A stretch of DNA of 64,000 nt from Streptomyces sp. CB02980 (GTDB lineage Bacteria; Actinomycetota; Actinomycetes; Streptomycetales; Streptomycetaceae): positions 62,001-126,000 of the forward strand of contig NZ_JACSCH020000008.1 in the NCBI RefSeq assembly GCF_014451325.2, given 5' to 3'. Positions 40,208 to 49,234 of the stretch are shown in pieces. The translations under genes and the position numbers were made by a program. The notes under the pieces are model-generated. The model saw only the letters and a program-made list of their open reading frames with translations, ran no database searches and was not told where the DNA came from. How positions within the stretch are numbered: position 1 is the first letter of the stretch; every line of letters starts with the position of its first letter.

Positions 40208-41782
40208 ATGACGCACAGCTCGGCCGCACCCGGAGAGCCCCCGGGGTCACGTCCCGGCGAAAGCCGCACCACTCCGGCGCGCGCGGGCGGCCCCGGCGCG
40301 CCCGCGACAGGCTCCGGCGGAATGCGCCCGCCCCTGAACGGCTCCGGTTCCGGGTTCCGCTCCGGCTCCGGGTCCGGGTCCGGCTCCGGTTCCGGGTCCG
40401 GTTCCGGGTTTGGTTCCGGTTCCGGCGGAACCCAGGCCGGCCCGACGGGCTCCGGCGCGCGCCCCGGTGGCTTCCACACGCCCCTGAGCGGCTCCGGTGG
40501 CTCCGGCGCGCTACGACGCGCGCTCGCCACGGCGATGCTCGCCGACATCGACCGGCTCACCGACCGCGCCGTCGACGACATCCGCGCCCACTCCGGTACG
40601 TACGCCTCCGGCGCACCCGTCACCCGCGAGGACCTCTGGGAGATCTGCCGCGACAACCTGCTGCGCGCCCTGGAGGACTTCGGCGGGCTCGCCGCGACCG
40701 GCGGCGACTTCGAGTGGGCGGCCCGCGAGACCGGCCGCCGCCGCGCCGAGCAGGGCGTGCCGCTCGACACCGTGCTCCAGGCCTACCGGCGCGGCGGCCG
40801 GGTCCTGTGGCAGGTCATGGCCGAGTACCTCCGGATCCGGGCCGGACGGGATTCCGACAGCCGGGACGTCGAGCTCGACATGGCGAGCGGCGTCTGGGAG
40901 ACCATCGACCGCTACTCGGTCGCGATGGCCGACGCGTACCGGATCGCCCAACTGGAACTCCAGAGCCGCCAGGACACCCGGCGCGTCGCCCTCTTCGAGG
41001 CCCTGCTCGACGGGCGCGCCGACGACCCCGCCGTCGCCTCCGCCGCCGCGGCCGCGCTCGGCGTCCCCCCGGTCGACCGGTACGTCGTCGTGGTCGCCGC
41101 CCAGGACCCGGCCGCCCCGCCGCACCCCTCGCCGGTCCTGGAGGCCCAGGGCATGTGGTCGTACTGGCGGCCCCGCTCCGGCCGGTACGCCGGGATCGTC
41201 CGGCTGCCCCGGCGCGACGCGCCCGCCGGGCGGGCCGCGGCGGCCGCCCCGCTCGGCGGCACCGACCCGGCCACGCGCGCGCTCCTCGCGGCCCTGCGCG
41301 AGCGGACCGGGGCGACCGCCGGGGTCTCGCCGGAGTTCGACCGCCTCTCCCAGGCGGGGCGGGCCCTGCGACTCGCCGAGCAGACCCTCCGTACCCTCCC
41401 CGCCGGCAGCGGTGAGGTCGGCGTCTTCGACGACCGGCTCGCCCAGGTGCTGCTCAGCGGGCGCACCGACATCGCCGAGCGGATCGTCACCGTCCACCTC
41501 GGCTCGGTGCTCGCCACCGGCGGCGAGCGGGCCGCGCTCCTCACCACCCTGCGCGCCTGGCTCGACCACGGCTGCTCGGCCTCGCGGGCCGCCGACCAGC
41601 TCTACTGCCACCGCAACACCGTCCTCAACCGCATCGGCCGCATCTCCGAGCTCACCGGCCGCTCCAGCGAGTCGGGCGAGGCCCGGCTCGGCTGGGCCCT
41701 CGCCCTGCGCGCCCTGCCGTACGCCGGCCTCGCGACCCCGCCCGAACCGGCCGCCGGGGAGCGCGAGCCGGAGGCGATGTAG
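40208..41782 (+). CDS. PucR-family transcriptional regulator with Gly-Ser tail at the N-terminus
   Basis: 524 residues from ATG 40208. Residues about 45-80 are an almost pure Ser-Gly run encoded by the hexanucleotide array at 40343. After that come the PucR RsbRD-like N-terminal segment (MLADIDRLTDRAVDDIRAHS), a GGDEF-like middle, and the C-terminal PucR helix-turn-helix: TLRAWLDHGCSASRAADQLYCHRNTVLNRIGRISELTG (read in pieces). PucR regulators control catabolic and purine genes. Divergent from the acyl-CoA ligase/esterase pair, so those are candidate targets. Confidence 0.88.
   Translation: MTHSSAAPGEPPGSRPGESRTTPARAGGPGAPATGSGGMRPPLNGSGSGFRSGSGSGSGSGSGSGSGFGSGSGGTQAGPTGSGARPGGFHTPLSGSGGSGALRRALATAMLADIDRLTDRAVDDIRAHSGTYASGAPVTREDLWEICRDNLLRALEDFGGLAATGGDFEWAARETGRRRAEQGVPLDTVLQAYRRGGRVLWQVMAEYLRIRAGRDSDSRDVELDMASGVWETIDRYSVAMADAYRIAQLELQSRQDTRRVALFEALLDGRADDPAVASAAAAALGVPPVDRYVVVVAAQDPAAPPHPSPVLEAQGMWSYWRPRSGRYAGIVRLPRRDAPAGRAAAAAPLGGTDPATRALLAALRERTGATAGVSPEFDRLSQAGRALRLAEQTLRTLPAGSGEVGVFDDRLAQVLLSGRTDIAERIVTVHLGSVLATGGERAALLTTLRAWLDHGCSASRAADQLYCHRNTVLNRIGRISELTGRSSESGEARLGWALALRALPYAGLATPPEPAAGEREPEAM
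40343..40426 (+). repeat. Hexanucleotide TCCGGN repeat, 14 units, coding
   Basis: Fourteen successive 6-bp units of the TCCGGT/TCCGGG/TCCGGC type inside the PucR gene, encoding an alternating Ser-Gly linker with a few Phe/Arg changes. Length polymorphism is likely because slippage by 6 bp keeps the frame. A similar G-rich hexamer encodes the Asp-Pro tail of lnt. Confidence 0.8.
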
Positions 41783-41827
41783 CCGGGGCTGCCGTGACCG
41801 CCGGAATGGGGCGGCGGTCGCGGAACG

Positions 41828-41833
41828 TAGGCT
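41828..41833 (+). promoter_or_regulatory. -10 hexamer TAGGCT, probable leaderless start of the YigZ gene
   Basis: TAGGCT ends 6 nt before the ATG at 41840, with no ribosome site between. Confidence 0.45.
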
Positions 41834-41839
41834 GGCCGG

Positions 41840-42466
41840 ATGCAGGAGCAGTACGTCACGTTGGCCCGCGAGGGTGTGCACGAGTCCGAGATCAACCGCT
41901 CGCGCTTCCTCTGCGCGCTCGCGCCCGTCGCCGACGAGCGGGAGGCGCAGGAGTTCGTCGCGCGCATCCGCAAGGAGCACCCGACCGCCAGCCACAACTG
42001 CTTCGCGTACGTCCTCGGCGCCGACGCGTCCGTCCAGAAGGCGAGCGACGACGGCGAGCCCGGCGGCACGGCCGGTGTCCCGATGCTGCAGATGCTCCTG
42101 CGCCGCGAGATGCGGTACGTCGTCGCCGTCGTCACCCGCTACTACGGCGGCGTGAAGCTCGGCGCGGGCGGGCTCATCCGCGCGTACGGCGGGGTGGTCG
42201 GCGAGGCCCTCGACGCGCTCGGCACGGTGACCCGGCAGCGCTTCCGGCTCGCCACCGTCACCGTGGACCACCAGCGCGCGGGCAGACTGGAGAACGACCT
42301 GCGGGCGACCGGGCGCGCCGTCCGTGACGTGCGCTACACCGACGCCGTCACGATCGAGATCGGCCTCCCGGACTCGGACGTCCCCGCCTTCCGCGCCTGG
42401 CTCGCGGACGCCACGGCGGGCACGGCCTCCCTCGAACTGGGCGGCGAGGCGTACGGGGACGCGTGA
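41840..42466 (+). CDS. YigZ/IMPACT-family protein
   Basis: 208 residues. UPF0029/IMPACT pattern: INRSRFLCALAPVADEREAQEFV near the start, then PTASHNCFAYVLG (about 49), SDDGEPGGTAGVPMLQML (about 68) and VVTRYYGGVKLGAGGLIRAYGG (about 97). The C-terminal part is the YigZ extra domain. Members relate to translation control and ribosome-associated quality, but the bacterial role is unclear. Stop codon lies inside the first copy of the repeat array at 42461. Confidence 0.9.
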   Translation: MQEQYVTLAREGVHESEINRSRFLCALAPVADEREAQEFVARIRKEHPTASHNCFAYVLGADASVQKASDDGEPGGTAGVPMLQMLLRREMRYVVAVVTRYYGGVKLGAGGLIRAYGGVVGEALDALGTVTRQRFRLATVTVDHQRAGRLENDLRATGRAVRDVRYTDAVTIEIGLPDSDVPAFRAWLADATAGTASLELGGEAYGDA

Positions 42467-42625
42467 ACCGTGACGGGGGACACAGGGAGGCGTGAACCGT
42501 GACGGGGGAGACAGGGAGGCGTGAACCGTGACGGAGGCGTACCCGGGGACGCGTGAACCGTGAGGGGCCCCACGGGCCGGCGCGAAGCGTGACGGACGCC
42601 CGCAGGCCCGCGTGAACCGTGACGG
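42461..42625. repeat. Tandem array of six GCGTGAACCGTGACGG units, 29-32 bp period
   Basis: Core copies begin at 42461, 42490, 42519, 42551, 42580 (GCGCGAAGCGTGACGG) and 42610; spacings 29, 29, 32, 29 and 30 bp. Each unit contains a CCGTGACGG dyad. The linkers between cores vary but are G-rich. The first copy spans the YigZ stop, and the rest lies in the 295-bp gap before sbcD. It is not a CRISPR array: 16-bp repeats and 13-16 bp spacers are too short and no cas genes are present. A regulatory array or a replication-slippage product are both possible. Confidence 0.75.
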
Positions 42626-42691
42626 GCAAGGCCTGATCGGCGCCCTCTGACGGACGAGCCCGTACGGACCCGACCACACCCCCCGGCGGGA

Positions 42692-42697
42692 TAGCGT
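42692..42697 (+). promoter_or_regulatory. -10 hexamer TAGCGT upstream of sbcDC
   Basis: Good -10 with a weak -35; predicted start about 55 nt before the sbcD GTG. It follows the repeat array. Confidence 0.35.
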
Positions 42698-42761
42698 GGT
42701 GGGCGCACACGGACGGGAACCAGCGGCGAGGAGCGGCGCACATGCGGGGTGGGACGGCATC

Positions 42762-43940
42762 GTGAGGCTCCTGCACACCTCGGACTGGCATCTCGGCCGG
42801 TCCTTCCACCGCGTCGGCCTCCTCGACGCCCAGGCCGCCTTCCTCGACCACCTCGTGGCCACCGTCCACGCGTACGAGGTCGACGCCGTCCTCGTCGCCG
42901 GTGACGTCTACGACCGGGCCGTGCCTCCGCTGCCCGCCGTCGAGCTGTTCGACACCGCGCTGCACCGTCTCGCCGAGGCCGGTGTGCCCACAGTGATGAT
43001 CTCCGGCAACCACGACTCGGCCCGCCGTCTCGGCGTCGGCGCCGGACTCATGGAGCGCGCCGGTATCCATCTCCGTACCGACCCGGCCGGCATCGGCACC
43101 CCCGTCGTCCTCACCGACGCCCACGGCGACGTCGCCCTCTACGGCCTGCCCTACCTCGAACCGGCCCTCGTCCGGGAACGGCTCGGCGCCGAGAAGGCCG
43201 GGCACGAGGCCGTGCTCGCCGCCGCCATGGACCGGGTCCGCGCCGACCTCGCCGACCGGCCCGCCGGCACCCGCTCCGTCGTCCTCGCCCACGCCTTCGT
43301 CGCGGGCGGCGCGCCCAGCGACAGCGAGCGGGACATCACCGTCGGCGGCGTCGCGGCCGTCCCCGCCGGGACCTTCGACGGCGTCGACTACGTCGCCCTC
43401 GGCCACCTCCACGGCAGCCAGACCGTCACCCCGCGCGTCCGGTACTCCGGTTCCCCCCTCGCGTACTCCTTCTCCGAGGCCGACCACCGCAAGACCATGT
43501 GGCTCGTCGACCTGGGCCCGAGCGCCCCCGGCGGGGCGATCACCGGCGCCGAGCGGCTCGACTGCCCCGTCCCGCGCCCCCTCGCCCGGCTCCGGGGACG
43601 GCTCGACGACCTCCTCGCCGACCCCGCGCACACGCGCCACGAGCAGTCCTGGGTCGAGGCCACGCTCACCGACCCGGTGCGCCCCGCCGAGCCGATGGCC
43701 CGGCTCACCGCGCGCTTCCCGCACACCCTGAACCTGGTCTTCGACCCCGAGCGGACGGGCGACGACCCCGGCGCCTCTTACGCCCAGCGGCTCAGGGACC
43801 GCACCGACCAGCAGATCGCGGAGGACTTCGTGGCCCATGTGCGCGGCGGCTCGGCCCTCGACGGCGCCGAGCGGACGGTGCTCTACGGCGCCTTCGACGA
43901 CGTACGGGTCGACACGGCCGAACGCGAGGTGGGCCGGTGA
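42762..43940 (+). CDS. sbcD: Exonuclease subunit SbcD (Mre11-type)
   Basis: 392 residues from GTG 42762 (VRLLHTSDWHLGRSFH); upstream frame to 42696 adds no conserved residues. Calcineurin-type phosphoesterase with all metal motifs: TSDWHLG, VLVAGDVYDRAVP, MISGNHDSARR, VLAHAFVAGG and ALGHLHGSQ. With SbcC it forms the Mn-dependent nuclease that processes hairpins and double-strand breaks. The stop overlaps sbcC (GTGA), so the two are translationally coupled. Confidence 0.95.
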   Translation: MRLLHTSDWHLGRSFHRVGLLDAQAAFLDHLVATVHAYEVDAVLVAGDVYDRAVPPLPAVELFDTALHRLAEAGVPTVMISGNHDSARRLGVGAGLMERAGIHLRTDPAGIGTPVVLTDAHGDVALYGLPYLEPALVRERLGAEKAGHEAVLAAAMDRVRADLADRPAGTRSVVLAHAFVAGGAPSDSERDITVGGVAAVPAGTFDGVDYVALGHLHGSQTVTPRVRYSGSPLAYSFSEADHRKTMWLVDLGPSAPGGAITGAERLDCPVPRPLARLRGRLDDLLADPAHTRHEQSWVEATLTDPVRPAEPMARLTARFPHTLNLVFDPERTGDDPGASYAQRLRDRTDQQIAEDFVAHVRGGSALDGAERTVLYGAFDDVRVDTAEREVGR

Positions 43941-46900
43941 GGCTGCACCGTCTGGAGATCACCGCGTTCGGACCCTTCGGCGGCACCCAGACCGTCGACT
44001 TCGACGCCCTCTCCGCCGCCGGTCTCTTCCTCCTCCACGGACCGACCGGCGCCGGCAAGACCTCTGTCCTCGACGCCGTCTGTTTCGCCCTCTACGGGAG
44101 CGTGCCCGGCGTCCGGCAGACGCCCGGCGCGACGCTGCGCAGCGACCACGCCCCCGTCGGCACCTCCACCGAGGTCGTCCTCGAACTGACCGTGGGGGAG
44201 CGGCGCCTGGAGATCACCCGGCGCCCGGCCCAGCAGCGCCCGAAGAAGCGCGGCGGCGGCTTCACCACCGAGAAGGCCCAGACCTGGCTGCGCGAGTACG
44301 ACCCCGCCACGCGCGCGTGGAACGGCCTCAGCCGCTCCCACCAGGAGATAGGGGAGGAGATCACCCAGCTCGTCGGCATGAGCCGCGAGCAGTTCTGCCA
44401 GGTCGTGCTCCTCCCGCAGGGCGACTTCGCCCGCTTCCTGCGCGCCGATGCCGAGGCCCGCGGCAAGCTCCTCGGCCGGCTCTTCGACACCCGCCGCTTC
44501 GCCGCCGTGGAGGAGCGCCTCGCCGAACTGCGGCGCGCCGCACAGCAGCAGGTCGAGGAGGGCGACGAGCGGCTCCTCGCCCTCGCCCACCGGATGGGCC
44601 AGGCCGCCGGGGGGCTCGCCGTCGCCCGTACCGCGGTCGAAGGACGGCCCGGCGACCCCGGCGTCGCCGGCGCCGTCCTCACCTGGGCCGCCGTCGCCCG
44701 TACGGAGGCTCGTGAGGCACTCGACATCGCGCGCGTACGGCTCGACGCGGCCGAGGCACGGCAGGGCGCGGCACGCGCCGCGCTCGACGCCGAGAACGAC
44801 CTGGCCGCCCGCCAGGCCCGACACGCCGACGCGCTGCTCCGCCACGAGCGGCTCACCGCCCACGCCCCCGAGCGGGACCGCCTCCAGACCGCCCTCGACC
44901 GCAGCCTGAAGGCGGACCGGGTGGCCCCCGCGCTCGGACTGCGCAAGGACGCCGAGCGCGAGCACACCACCGCGCACGCCGCCCGCGCACGCTCCCGCGC
45001 CCAGCTGCCCGCCGACCTCGCCGACGCCGGGGCCGAGCACCTCTCCGCCCTCGAACACCGGTTGCGCGAGGAGCTCGGCGGCCTGGAGGCCGCCCGCCGC
45101 GCCGAGCGCCGCGCCGCCACGATCGCCGACGAACGCGCCGCGCTCGCGCGCGAGGCACGCGCCGACGACGACGTCCTCCGTGACACCGCCGACTGGCTCG
45201 CCGGCTGGGAGCCGCGGCGCGCCGCGCTCAGCGAGCACGTCGAGGCCGCCCGCGACGCCGCCGCCCGTGCCGAGCACCTCGCCGGCCGTCTCGAACCCGC
45301 CCGCCGCCGCCGCGACGCGGCCCGCCGCCGTGACGCCCTCGCCGAGGACACCCGGGCGGCCGAGGCGCGCCTCGCGGACGCCCGGGAGCGCCGGAACACC
45401 GCCCACGAGAGCTGGCTCGACGTCAAGTCCCGCCGCCTGGAGGGCATCGCGGCCGAACTCGCGGTGACCCTCGCCCCGGGCGACCCCTGCCAGGTCTGCG
45501 GCTCCACCGCCCACCCGGCCCCCGCCCGCACCACCGCCGACCACGTCGACCGCGCCACCGAGGACGCCGCCTACGCCGCCTACACCGGCGCCGAGGAGAC
45601 CCGTACGGCCGCCGAGCGTGCGCTCGCCGTCACCCACGAGTCCTGGTCCACGGCCCGCGCGGAGGTCCAGGCGGGCGCCCCGACCGGATCGCCCGAACCC
45701 ACCGTCGGTGAACTCGCCCATGAGGTCGAGGAGTTGACCGGCCTCCACGCCGAGGCGCACGCGCTCGCCGGACAGACCCACAGCGCACGGGAGACGCTCG
45801 CGCGGGCCGAGCGCGAGTACGAGAAGCGGGTCGCCGCCCAGCGGGAGGCGGAACGGCGGGTCGCCGCGCGGACCTCGCGGCGCGAGGCCCTGGACCGCGA
45901 ACAGCTCGCCCTCGACGAGGAACTCACCCGGGGCCGCGGCGCGTTCGCCACCGTGGCCGAACACGCCACCCGCCTGGAGCGGCGGATCGCCCTCCTGGTC
46001 GACGCCACCGGCACCGTGCGGGCCGCCGAACTCGCCGCCCAGCGCCTCAAGGAGGCCGACGACCGCCTCGCCGACGCCGCCTACCGCGCGGGCTTCGCCA
46101 CCCCGGCCGAGGCCGCCGCCGCCCTCCTGCGCGAGGGCGAGCGCCGCGACCACCAGCAGCGCGTGGACGCCTGGCAGGCCGAGGCCGCCGCCGTCGCCGA
46201 CCGGCTCGCCGAGCCCGGTACCGCGGCCGCCGCCGCGCTTCCGCCGGCCGACCCCGCGGCGGCCGGCGCCGCCCACAGCGCGGCGGAACGCGCGCTCCGC
46301 GAGGCCGACTCGGTCCTGTCCGCCGCCCGCGAACGCGCCACCGGCCTGGCCGGCCTCTCCCGGTCGGCCCTCACCGAGGTCCGCCGCCTCGGGCCGCTCC
46401 GCGAGGAGTACGACCGGGTGGCCCGCCTCGCCGCCCTCACCGCCGGCACCTCGGCCGAGAACGAGCGCCGGATGCGCCTGGAGTCGTACGTCCTGGCCGC
46501 CCGCCTCGAACAGGTCGCGGCCGCCGCGACCGCCCGACTCCAGCGGATGTCCTCCGGCCGCTACACCCTGGTCCACTCGGACGCACGCTCCGGCGGCAAG
46601 CGGGCCGGCCTCGGCCTGCACGTCGTCGACGCCTGGACCGGCAACGAGCGCGACACCGCCACGCTCTCCGGCGGCGAGACCTTCTTCGCCTCGCTCGCGC
46701 TCGCCCTCGGTCTCGCGGACGTCGTCACGGACGAGGCGGGCGGCGTACGGCTCGACACCCTCTTCATCGACGAGGGCTTCGGCAGCCTCGACGAGCAGAC
46801 GCTCGACGAGGTCCTCGACGTCCTCGACTCGCTGCGCGAGCGAGACCGCAGCGTCGGCATCGTCAGCCACGTCGGCGATCTGCGCCGCCGGATCCCGGCC

Positions 46901-46975
46901 CAACTGGAGGTCGTCAAGGCGCGGCACGGCTCGGCCGTACGTCTCCGCACCGGAGGGGACGCGCTCAGCGGCTGA
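43937..46975 (+). CDS. sbcC: Exonuclease subunit SbcC (Rad50-type ATPase)
   Basis: 1012 residues from GTG 43937, overlapping the sbcD stop. SMC-like layout: Walker A GPTGAGKTSVLDAVCFALYG (about 35-54), two long coiled-coil arms rich in Arg/Glu/Ala, the zinc hook CQVCG near residue 518, then signature TLSGGETFFASLALALGLAD (about 912), Walker B LDTLFIDEGFGSLDEQTL and the switch HVGDL. ATP binding moves the DNA-end-processing SbcD nuclease. Normal size. The 3' end overlaps the antisense Lrp gene by 11 bp. Confidence 0.96.
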   Translation: MRLHRLEITAFGPFGGTQTVDFDALSAAGLFLLHGPTGAGKTSVLDAVCFALYGSVPGVRQTPGATLRSDHAPVGTSTEVVLELTVGERRLEITRRPAQQRPKKRGGGFTTEKAQTWLREYDPATRAWNGLSRSHQEIGEEITQLVGMSREQFCQVVLLPQGDFARFLRADAEARGKLLGRLFDTRRFAAVEERLAELRRAAQQQVEEGDERLLALAHRMGQAAGGLAVARTAVEGRPGDPGVAGAVLTWAAVARTEAREALDIARVRLDAAEARQGAARAALDAENDLAARQARHADALLRHERLTAHAPERDRLQTALDRSLKADRVAPALGLRKDAEREHTTAHAARARSRAQLPADLADAGAEHLSALEHRLREELGGLEAARRAERRAATIADERAALAREARADDDVLRDTADWLAGWEPRRAALSEHVEAARDAAARAEHLAGRLEPARRRRDAARRRDALAEDTRAAEARLADARERRNTAHESWLDVKSRRLEGIAAELAVTLAPGDPCQVCGSTAHPAPARTTADHVDRATEDAAYAAYTGAEETRTAAERALAVTHESWSTARAEVQAGAPTGSPEPTVGELAHEVEELTGLHAEAHALAGQTHSARETLARAEREYEKRVAAQREAERRVAARTSRREALDREQLALDEELTRGRGAFATVAEHATRLERRIALLVDATGTVRAAELAAQRLKEADDRLADAAYRAGFATPAEAAAALLREGERRDHQQRVDAWQAEAAAVADRLAEPGTAAAAALPPADPAAAGAAHSAAERALREADSVLSAARERATGLAGLSRSALTEVRRLGPLREEYDRVARLAALTAGTSAENERRMRLESYVLAARLEQVAAAATARLQRMSSGRYTLVHSDARSGGKRAGLGLHVVDAWTGNERDTATLSGGETFFASLALALGLADVVTDEAGGVRLDTLFIDEGFGSLDEQTLDEVLDVLDSLRERDRSVGIVSHVGDLRRRIPAQLEVVKARHGSAVRLRTGGDALSG

Positions 46976-47414
46976 GCGAACGCCTCGGCAGCGGCGAGGA
47001 GTAGACCACGCTGGTGGTCACCGAACCGAGCGTGGCGATCTTTCCGGAGATCTCCTCAAGGTTCCGCATGGACCGCGCGGCGACCTTGAGGACGAAGCAG
47101 TCGTCGCCGGTGACGTGGTGCGCCTCCAGGACCTCCGGGGTGGTACCGAGCAGATCGTGGAACGGCTTGTAGTTGCCGTGCGGGTAGCGGAGCCGTACGA
47201 ATGCCAGGATCGGCAGCCCGAGCCGGTCCTGGTCGACGATCGCCGTGTACCCGGTGATCACCCCGGCCTCCTCAAGGCGCCGCACCCGCTCGGTCACCGC
47301 GGACGGCGACATCGACACCGTACGGGCGAGCTCGGCGAAACTGGCGCGGCCCTCGGACTGGAGGGCTTCGAGAATGCGCCAGTCGGTGGCGTCGGGGGTG
47401 TACTCGGAGGTCAT
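46965..47414 (-). CDS. Lrp/AsnC-family transcriptional regulator
   Basis: 149 residues from ATG 47414 (upstream frame to 47576 has no site). Helix-turn-helix DWRILEALQSEGRASFAELARTVSMSPSAV, then the RAM/AsnC effector domain with GYTAIVDQDRLGLPILAFVRLRY and HVTGDDCFVLKVAARS. Lrp regulators bind amino acids as octamers or dimers. A GC-dyad GGGG-ATT-CCCC and a TAGCAGG element lie just upstream. The DUF885 gene lies upstream on the same strand 67 bp away. Role unknown. Confidence 0.9.
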   Translation of the reverse strand: MTSEYTPDATDWRILEALQSEGRASFAELARTVSMSPSAVTERVRRLEEAGVITGYTAIVDQDRLGLPILAFVRLRYPHGNYKPFHDLLGTTPEVLEAHHVTGDDCFVLKVAARSMRNLEEISGKIATLGSVTTSVVYSSPLPRRSLSR

Positions 47415-47424
47415 GTACGAGAGA

Positions 47425-47440
47425 TAGCAGGGGATTCCCC
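47425..47440. promoter_or_regulatory. Possible Lrp site TAGCAGGGG-ATT-CCCC
   Basis: It lies 11 bp upstream of the Lrp start at 47414. The GGGG-ATT-CCCC dyad and leading TAGCA resemble the element at 49743-49763 before the second Lrp gene (TAGC...CCCGCTA). Confidence 0.35.
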
Positions 47441-47481
47441 GGCCGATCAAGCGATCGACCGGGGATCTCGGTGCTCGGTCC

Positions 47482-49194
47482 TCACAGCCGCGAGAGCTCG
47501 TCGACCAGGTCGTCGAGGCCCAGCGGGCCCTGCGAGAGGGCCGCCATGTGCCAGGCCTTCGCGTCGAACGCGTCACCGTGCGCCGCCCGCGCGTTGGCGC
47601 GGCCGAGCAGCCAGGCGCGCTCGCCCAGCTTGTAGCCGATGGCCTGGCCCGGCATCGACAGATAGCGGGTCAGCTCGCTCTCCACGAAGGACGGCGGGCG
47701 GCTGCTGTGCCGCTGGAAGAACTCCTGGGCCAGCTCGGGCGTCCACCGCTCGCCCGGGTGGAACGGCGATTCCGCCGGGATCTCCAGGCCCAGGTGCATG
47801 CCGATGTCCACGATCACCCGGCACGCGCGCATCATCTGCCCGTCGAGGTAGCCGAGGCGCCGCTCCGCGTCGGGCAGGAAGCCGAGTTCGTCCATCAGGC
47901 GCTCCGCGTAGAGCGCCCAGCCCTCACAGTTGGCGCTGACCTTGCCGATGGTCGCCTGGTAGCGGGAGAGGCGGTCGGCGACGTGCACCCACTGGGCGAG
48001 CTGGAGGTGATGGCCGGGTACGCCCTCGTGGTACCAGGTCGACACCAGGTCGTACACCGGGAAGCGCGTCGTGCCGTCCACCGGGAGCCAGGTGCGGCCG
48101 GGCCGGGAGAAGTCCTCGGACGGGCCGGTGTAGTACGGCGCGGCGGCGCCGCCCGCCGGGGCGATGCGGGACTCCACCCGCCGTACCCGCTCCGCGAGTT
48201 CGAAGTGGGTGCCGTCGAGCGCCTCGATGGCCTCGTCCATGAGCTGCTGGAGCCAGACCCGCACCTCGTCGACCCCCTCGACATGGGCGCCGTGCTCGTC
48301 GAGGTGGGCGAGCGCCTCCCAGGGGCCGGCGCCGGGCAGGATCCGCTCGGCCTCGGTCCGCATCTCGCCGAGCAGCCGGTGGTACTCGGTCCAGCCGTAC
48401 GCGTACGCCTGGTCGAGGTCCAGATCGGTGCCGTTGAAGTAGCGGGTCCAGCGCTGGTAGCGCTCCCGGCCCACCGTGTTCGGGGCGTCGGCGACGGCCG
48501 GGGCGTACACGTCCCGCATCCAGTCCCGCAGGTCCGTCACGGCCTCGGTGGCGCCCCGGCCCGCCTTCGCGAGCCCGGCGCGCAGATCCTCCGGCAGGGT
48601 GTCGGGGGCCGCGGTGGCGAACTCCTCGAACCAGCCCGGCTTTCCGCTCTCCGCGCCCGCCCACTCGGTGAGCTGCTCGACGAAGGTGGCGGTGGGGCGC
48701 GGCCCGCCGAGGAGCTTGCGCTCGAGACCGAGCGCGAGCGCGGACCGGTAGCCCTCGAGCGCGGCCGGGACCGCGCGCAGCCGGGCGGCGACCGCGGCCC
48801 AGTCCTCCTCGGTCTCCGTCGGCATCACCGTGAAGACGATGCGGACGCTGTGCGCCGGCGAACGCATGTTGCTGACCGTGCAGAGGCCCTCCTCGGCCTC
48901 GAGCATGGCGAGTTCCGCCGTCAGGCGCTCCCGCAGCAGACGGGCACACCGCTGCTCGGCCTCGCTGTCCGCACCCGGGACGCGCTCCGCCGCGTCGAGC
49001 CGGGCGAGCGTCCGGCGGGCGAGGTCGGCCACGGCCCGCTGGCCGGCCGGCGAGAAGTCGGGCAGCAGTCCGGCGCTCTCCTTGACTCCCAGGTACGTAC
49101 CGGTGATCGGGTCGAGGGCGATGAGTGCGTCGACGTGTTCGTCGGCGACCTGGCGGGGCAGCGGGCTGCTGGAAGTCTCTGGCATGGGGGCCAT
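47482..49194 (-). CDS. DUF885-family predicted metallopeptidase
   Basis: 570 residues from ATG 49194 with GGAGG 7 nt upstream (an internal ATG at 49185 is worse). DUF885 hallmarks: zinc-site-like STWYHEGVPGHHLQLAQW (about 378-395) and CEGWALYAERLMDELGF (about 415), then HPGERWTPELAQEFFQRH. No signal peptide. The family is predicted to be gluzincin-like metallopeptidases, largely uncharacterised. It sits between two Lrp regulators on the same strand; either may control it. Confidence 0.85.
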   Translation of the reverse strand: MAPMPETSSSPLPRQVADEHVDALIALDPITGTYLGVKESAGLLPDFSPAGQRAVADLARRTLARLDAAERVPGADSEAEQRCARLLRERLTAELAMLEAEEGLCTVSNMRSPAHSVRIVFTVMPTETEEDWAAVAARLRAVPAALEGYRSALALGLERKLLGGPRPTATFVEQLTEWAGAESGKPGWFEEFATAAPDTLPEDLRAGLAKAGRGATEAVTDLRDWMRDVYAPAVADAPNTVGRERYQRWTRYFNGTDLDLDQAYAYGWTEYHRLLGEMRTEAERILPGAGPWEALAHLDEHGAHVEGVDEVRVWLQQLMDEAIEALDGTHFELAERVRRVESRIAPAGGAAAPYYTGPSEDFSRPGRTWLPVDGTTRFPVYDLVSTWYHEGVPGHHLQLAQWVHVADRLSRYQATIGKVSANCEGWALYAERLMDELGFLPDAERRLGYLDGQMMRACRVIVDIGMHLGLEIPAESPFHPGERWTPELAQEFFQRHSSRPPSFVESELTRYLSMPGQAIGYKLGERAWLLGRANARAAHGDAFDAKAWHMAALSQGPLGLDDLVDELSRL

Positions 49195-49234
49195 CCTGGC
49201 GCCTCCGGCAAGCCCGCGTCACCCTCGTCGAGGG

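Noticed and set aside
42461..42625. CRISPR array
   Set aside because: Repeats are 16 bp with 13-16 bp spacers and there are no cas genes.
40511..42862. 783-codon minus-strand frame across PucR, YigZ and the repeat array
   Set aside because: It spans two genes with clear families on the plus strand; its repeated SRFT/VTVHA segments are just the translated repeat array.
43883..46927. 1014-codon minus-strand frame opposite sbcC
   Set aside because: sbcC has Walker motifs, zinc hook and coupling to sbcD; the antisense frame is glycine/glutamate-rich with no family.
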